Shown piece by piece: positions 5,116 through 6,386 of a DNA stretch of 6,386 nt. The notes beneath the pieces were generated by a model. The model did not search any database. It was given only the letters and a program-made list of their open reading frames with translations, and had not been told where the DNA came from. Position numbers and translations under genes: made by a program. The DNA is from Treponema sp. (lineage in GTDB: Bacteria > Spirochaetota > Spirochaetia > Treponematales > Treponemataceae): NCBI GenBank assembly GCA_017614655.1, contig JAGABO010000118.1:1-6386 (forward strand), read 5' to 3'. The number at the start of each line of letters is the position of its first letter. The stretch's first letter is position 1.

Positions 5116-6386
5116 GTGAAAAACGGACGCAGAGTTTTTGAACTTCTCTGCACCGCAGTCTTTGCAGTTTCGTGCTTTTTTTCATGCACAACGGAAGCAT
5201 CAGACAACGGCGGTCAGGAAAACAATCCGACAACGGCTTCTTACAAGGTAGAGCATTATCAGCAGAAGGTATCCGGCTCGGAGTATGATTTAGTTTCAAA
5301 AGATACCCAGACTTTAACCGGAACAATCGGAGAAAAAACCGCAGCAAAAGCCAAAACTTACACAGGCTTTACGGCAAAATCCTTTGAACAGGAAAACGTT
5401 GCCGCAGACGGTAAAACAGTTGTAAAAATTTACTACGACAGAAACACAATCACCCTTACAATCAACCTGGACGGTGGAACTGCTTCCGGCGTTACAGACG
5501 GAAAACTTACAGGCCGCTACGGCGCACAGGTTCCTTCGGTAACTCCGGTAAGAGAAAACTATGAATTCCTCGGCTGGAACAATGCAAACGGAAAACTTCC
5601 GGAAACCTTTACGGAGAATAAAACTTACAAGGCTCTCTGGACAAAAAATCTTGCAAACTACACGGTAAAACATCTTCTTCAGAATGTTGACGGAAACGGC
5701 TACACAGAAGATACTAACGCACGACAGACTCTCAGGGCAGAAGCCGGCGCTCAGACAGAAGCAGCTTCTATAACTTACGAAGGCTTTACGGCTCAGACCT
5801 TTAGTCAGGCAACTGTTGCCGCAGACGGAACCACTGTTATAGAAATTAACTACAACCGCAACACAATCACCCTTACATTTGGCTTTGACCCTTCAATACT
5901 CACAACAGAACCTGCGCTTACAGACGGAAAACTTACAGGTCTTTATGGCGCACCTGTAATAATCAATGCAGTGCCCGCAGACAGCGATTACAACTTTTTA
6001 GGCTGGAGTCCGGCACTTCCCGAAACTTTCCCGGCAGAAAATGCAGCATTTACCGCAGTATGCATTTCTTCTTCCATGACAGGAGCAGTTATTAATGTAA
6101 CAATTCAGGAGAATCCCGAAATTGAAGTTTTAAGCGCAGTTCAGAGCACAGGAAAAGTTACGTTTACTGCAGAAGACGGATTTACAAATTACAAATGGTA
6201 CGTAAACGGATTTAACGGTGTTCAGGGTACAAGCCGCGTATTTGAACTTAACACCGCAAACCTTTCGGGTGGAACTTACACAGTTACTGTTCGTGCAGAA
6301 AAGAACGGAATTACTTTCTCTGCTTCGTCTTATGTTGAACTCGACAAGACAGCTCCGGCAAGGGTTTCCAACCTCCGCGTAACTTC
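5116..6386 (+). CDS. Repeat-rich putative surface lipoprotein with InlB/Flg_new-like modules (3' end outside window)
   Basis: Open for 423 codons and cut by the window end. The N-terminus (MKNGRR, then hydrophobic VFELLCTAVFAVSCFFSC) looks like a lipoprotein signal; C24 (FFSC) is the likeliest lipidated Cys and C20 (AVSC) an alternative. A polar linker (25-41) leads into two copies of a two-part unit, 139 residues apart. Module A starts YKVEHYQQ (43) and YTVKHLLQ (182) and ends in RNTITLT. Module B (about 112-175 and 251-315) has TDGKLTG.YGA..., then a FLGW core (151-154, 294-297), as in Listeria-Bacteroides type repeats. Residues about 325-409 look Ig/PKD-like (YKWYVNG, GGTYTVTVRAE). DKTAPARVSNL (410-420) may open a fibronectin-type domain. 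I infer a cell-surface structural or adhesive role; the exact function is unknown. The second B module is eroded: it lacks LDGGT and ends without the Trp of the first. Confidence 0.85.
   Translation, partial: MKNGRRVFELLCTAVFAVSCFFSCTTEASDNGGQENNPTTASYKVEHYQQKVSGSEYDLVSKDTQTLTGTIGEKTAAKAKTYTGFTAKSFEQENVAADGKTVVKIYYDRNTITLTINLDGGTASGVTDGKLTGRYGAQVPSVTPVRENYEFLGWNNANGKLPETFTENKTYKALWTKNLANYTVKHLLQNVDGNGYTEDTNARQTLRAEAGAQTEAASITYEGFTAQTFSQATVAADGTTVIEINYNRNTITLTFGFDPSILTTEPALTDGKLTGLYGAPVIINAVPADSDYNFLGWSPALPETFPAENAAFTAVCISSSMTGAVINVTIQENPEIEVLSAVQSTGKVTFTAEDGFTNYKWYVNGFNGVQGTSRVFELNTANLSGGTYTVTVRAEKNGITFSASSYVELDKTAPARVSNLRVT
5242..6061 (+). repeat. Tandem two-module repeat inside the lipoprotein gene
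   Basis: Two units begin at 5242 and 5659, a 417-bp step (139 codons). Identity survives at the DNA level in places: AACACAATCACCCTTACA occurs at 5443-5460 and 5860-5877 (same 417-bp offset), and GTTGCCGCAGACGG at 5399-5412 and 5816-5829. A 22-base identical run covering the TDGKLTG codons occurs at 5492-5513 and 5918-5939 (offset 426, so three codons were gained in the second copy). The rest has diverged. This fits an old in-frame duplication, possibly with local gene conversion. Confidence 0.75.

Noticed and set aside
4959..5347. Two overlapping minus-strand frames between the EAL gene and the lipoprotein
   Set aside because: They cover the divergent promoter region and the lipoprotein signal peptide antisense, with no motif or good start signal.
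5314..5673. Minus-strand frame of 119 codons opposite the lipoprotein
   Set aside because: It is very Cys- and Phe-rich and mirrors the repeat codons. The plus-strand frame is open, has a ribosome-binding site and shows protein repeats.

Overview
The window looks like a piece of chromosome from a host-associated spirochaete, most likely a Treponema. This is inferred from gene content and style and was not tested by database comparison. The pointers are a putative lipoprotein with a loose, phenylalanine-rich spirochaete-type lipobox and InlB/Flg_new-like repeat modules, a FeoA-FeoB fusion, a six-helix membrane EAL protein with a decayed GGDEF domain, and moderately AT-rich DNA.

Layout from left to right. 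Positions 1-273 carry no gene. They hold a composite, imperfect palindrome built from two facing REP-like hairpins (63-95 and 112-160) with further matching flanks, then a clear intrinsic terminator (213-250) that serves the gene on its right. Three genes follow on the minus strand: rpsU (ribosomal protein S21, 274-480), feoAB (ferrous iron transporter, 598-2949) and a membrane c-di-GMP phosphodiesterase-type protein (2985-4907). Their transcription order is EAL protein, then feoAB, then rpsU. Only 35 bp separate the EAL gene from feoAB, with no terminator visible, so readthrough is plausible. A weaker terminator-like structure and a separate promoter lie between feoAB and rpsU, so rpsU probably has its own transcript.

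A divergent intergenic region (4926-5115) has a TATAAT -10 box facing each way. To its right, on the plus strand, begins a large putative surface lipoprotein with a GTG start at 5116. It runs off the window end still open after 423 codons. It holds two copies of a 139-residue two-module repeat, an Ig/PKD-like segment and the start of what may be a fibronectin-type domain.

The genes do not form one obvious pathway: they cover translation, Fe(II) uptake, c-di-GMP turnover and a surface protein. I see no CRISPR array, tRNA, rRNA, transposase, phage gene or toxin-antitoxin pair, and no convincing new multi-gene system. The points most worth a second look are the composite palindrome, the apparently leaderless feoAB start, the EAL protein with a non-canonical GGDEF site, and the repeat architecture of the lipoprotein.
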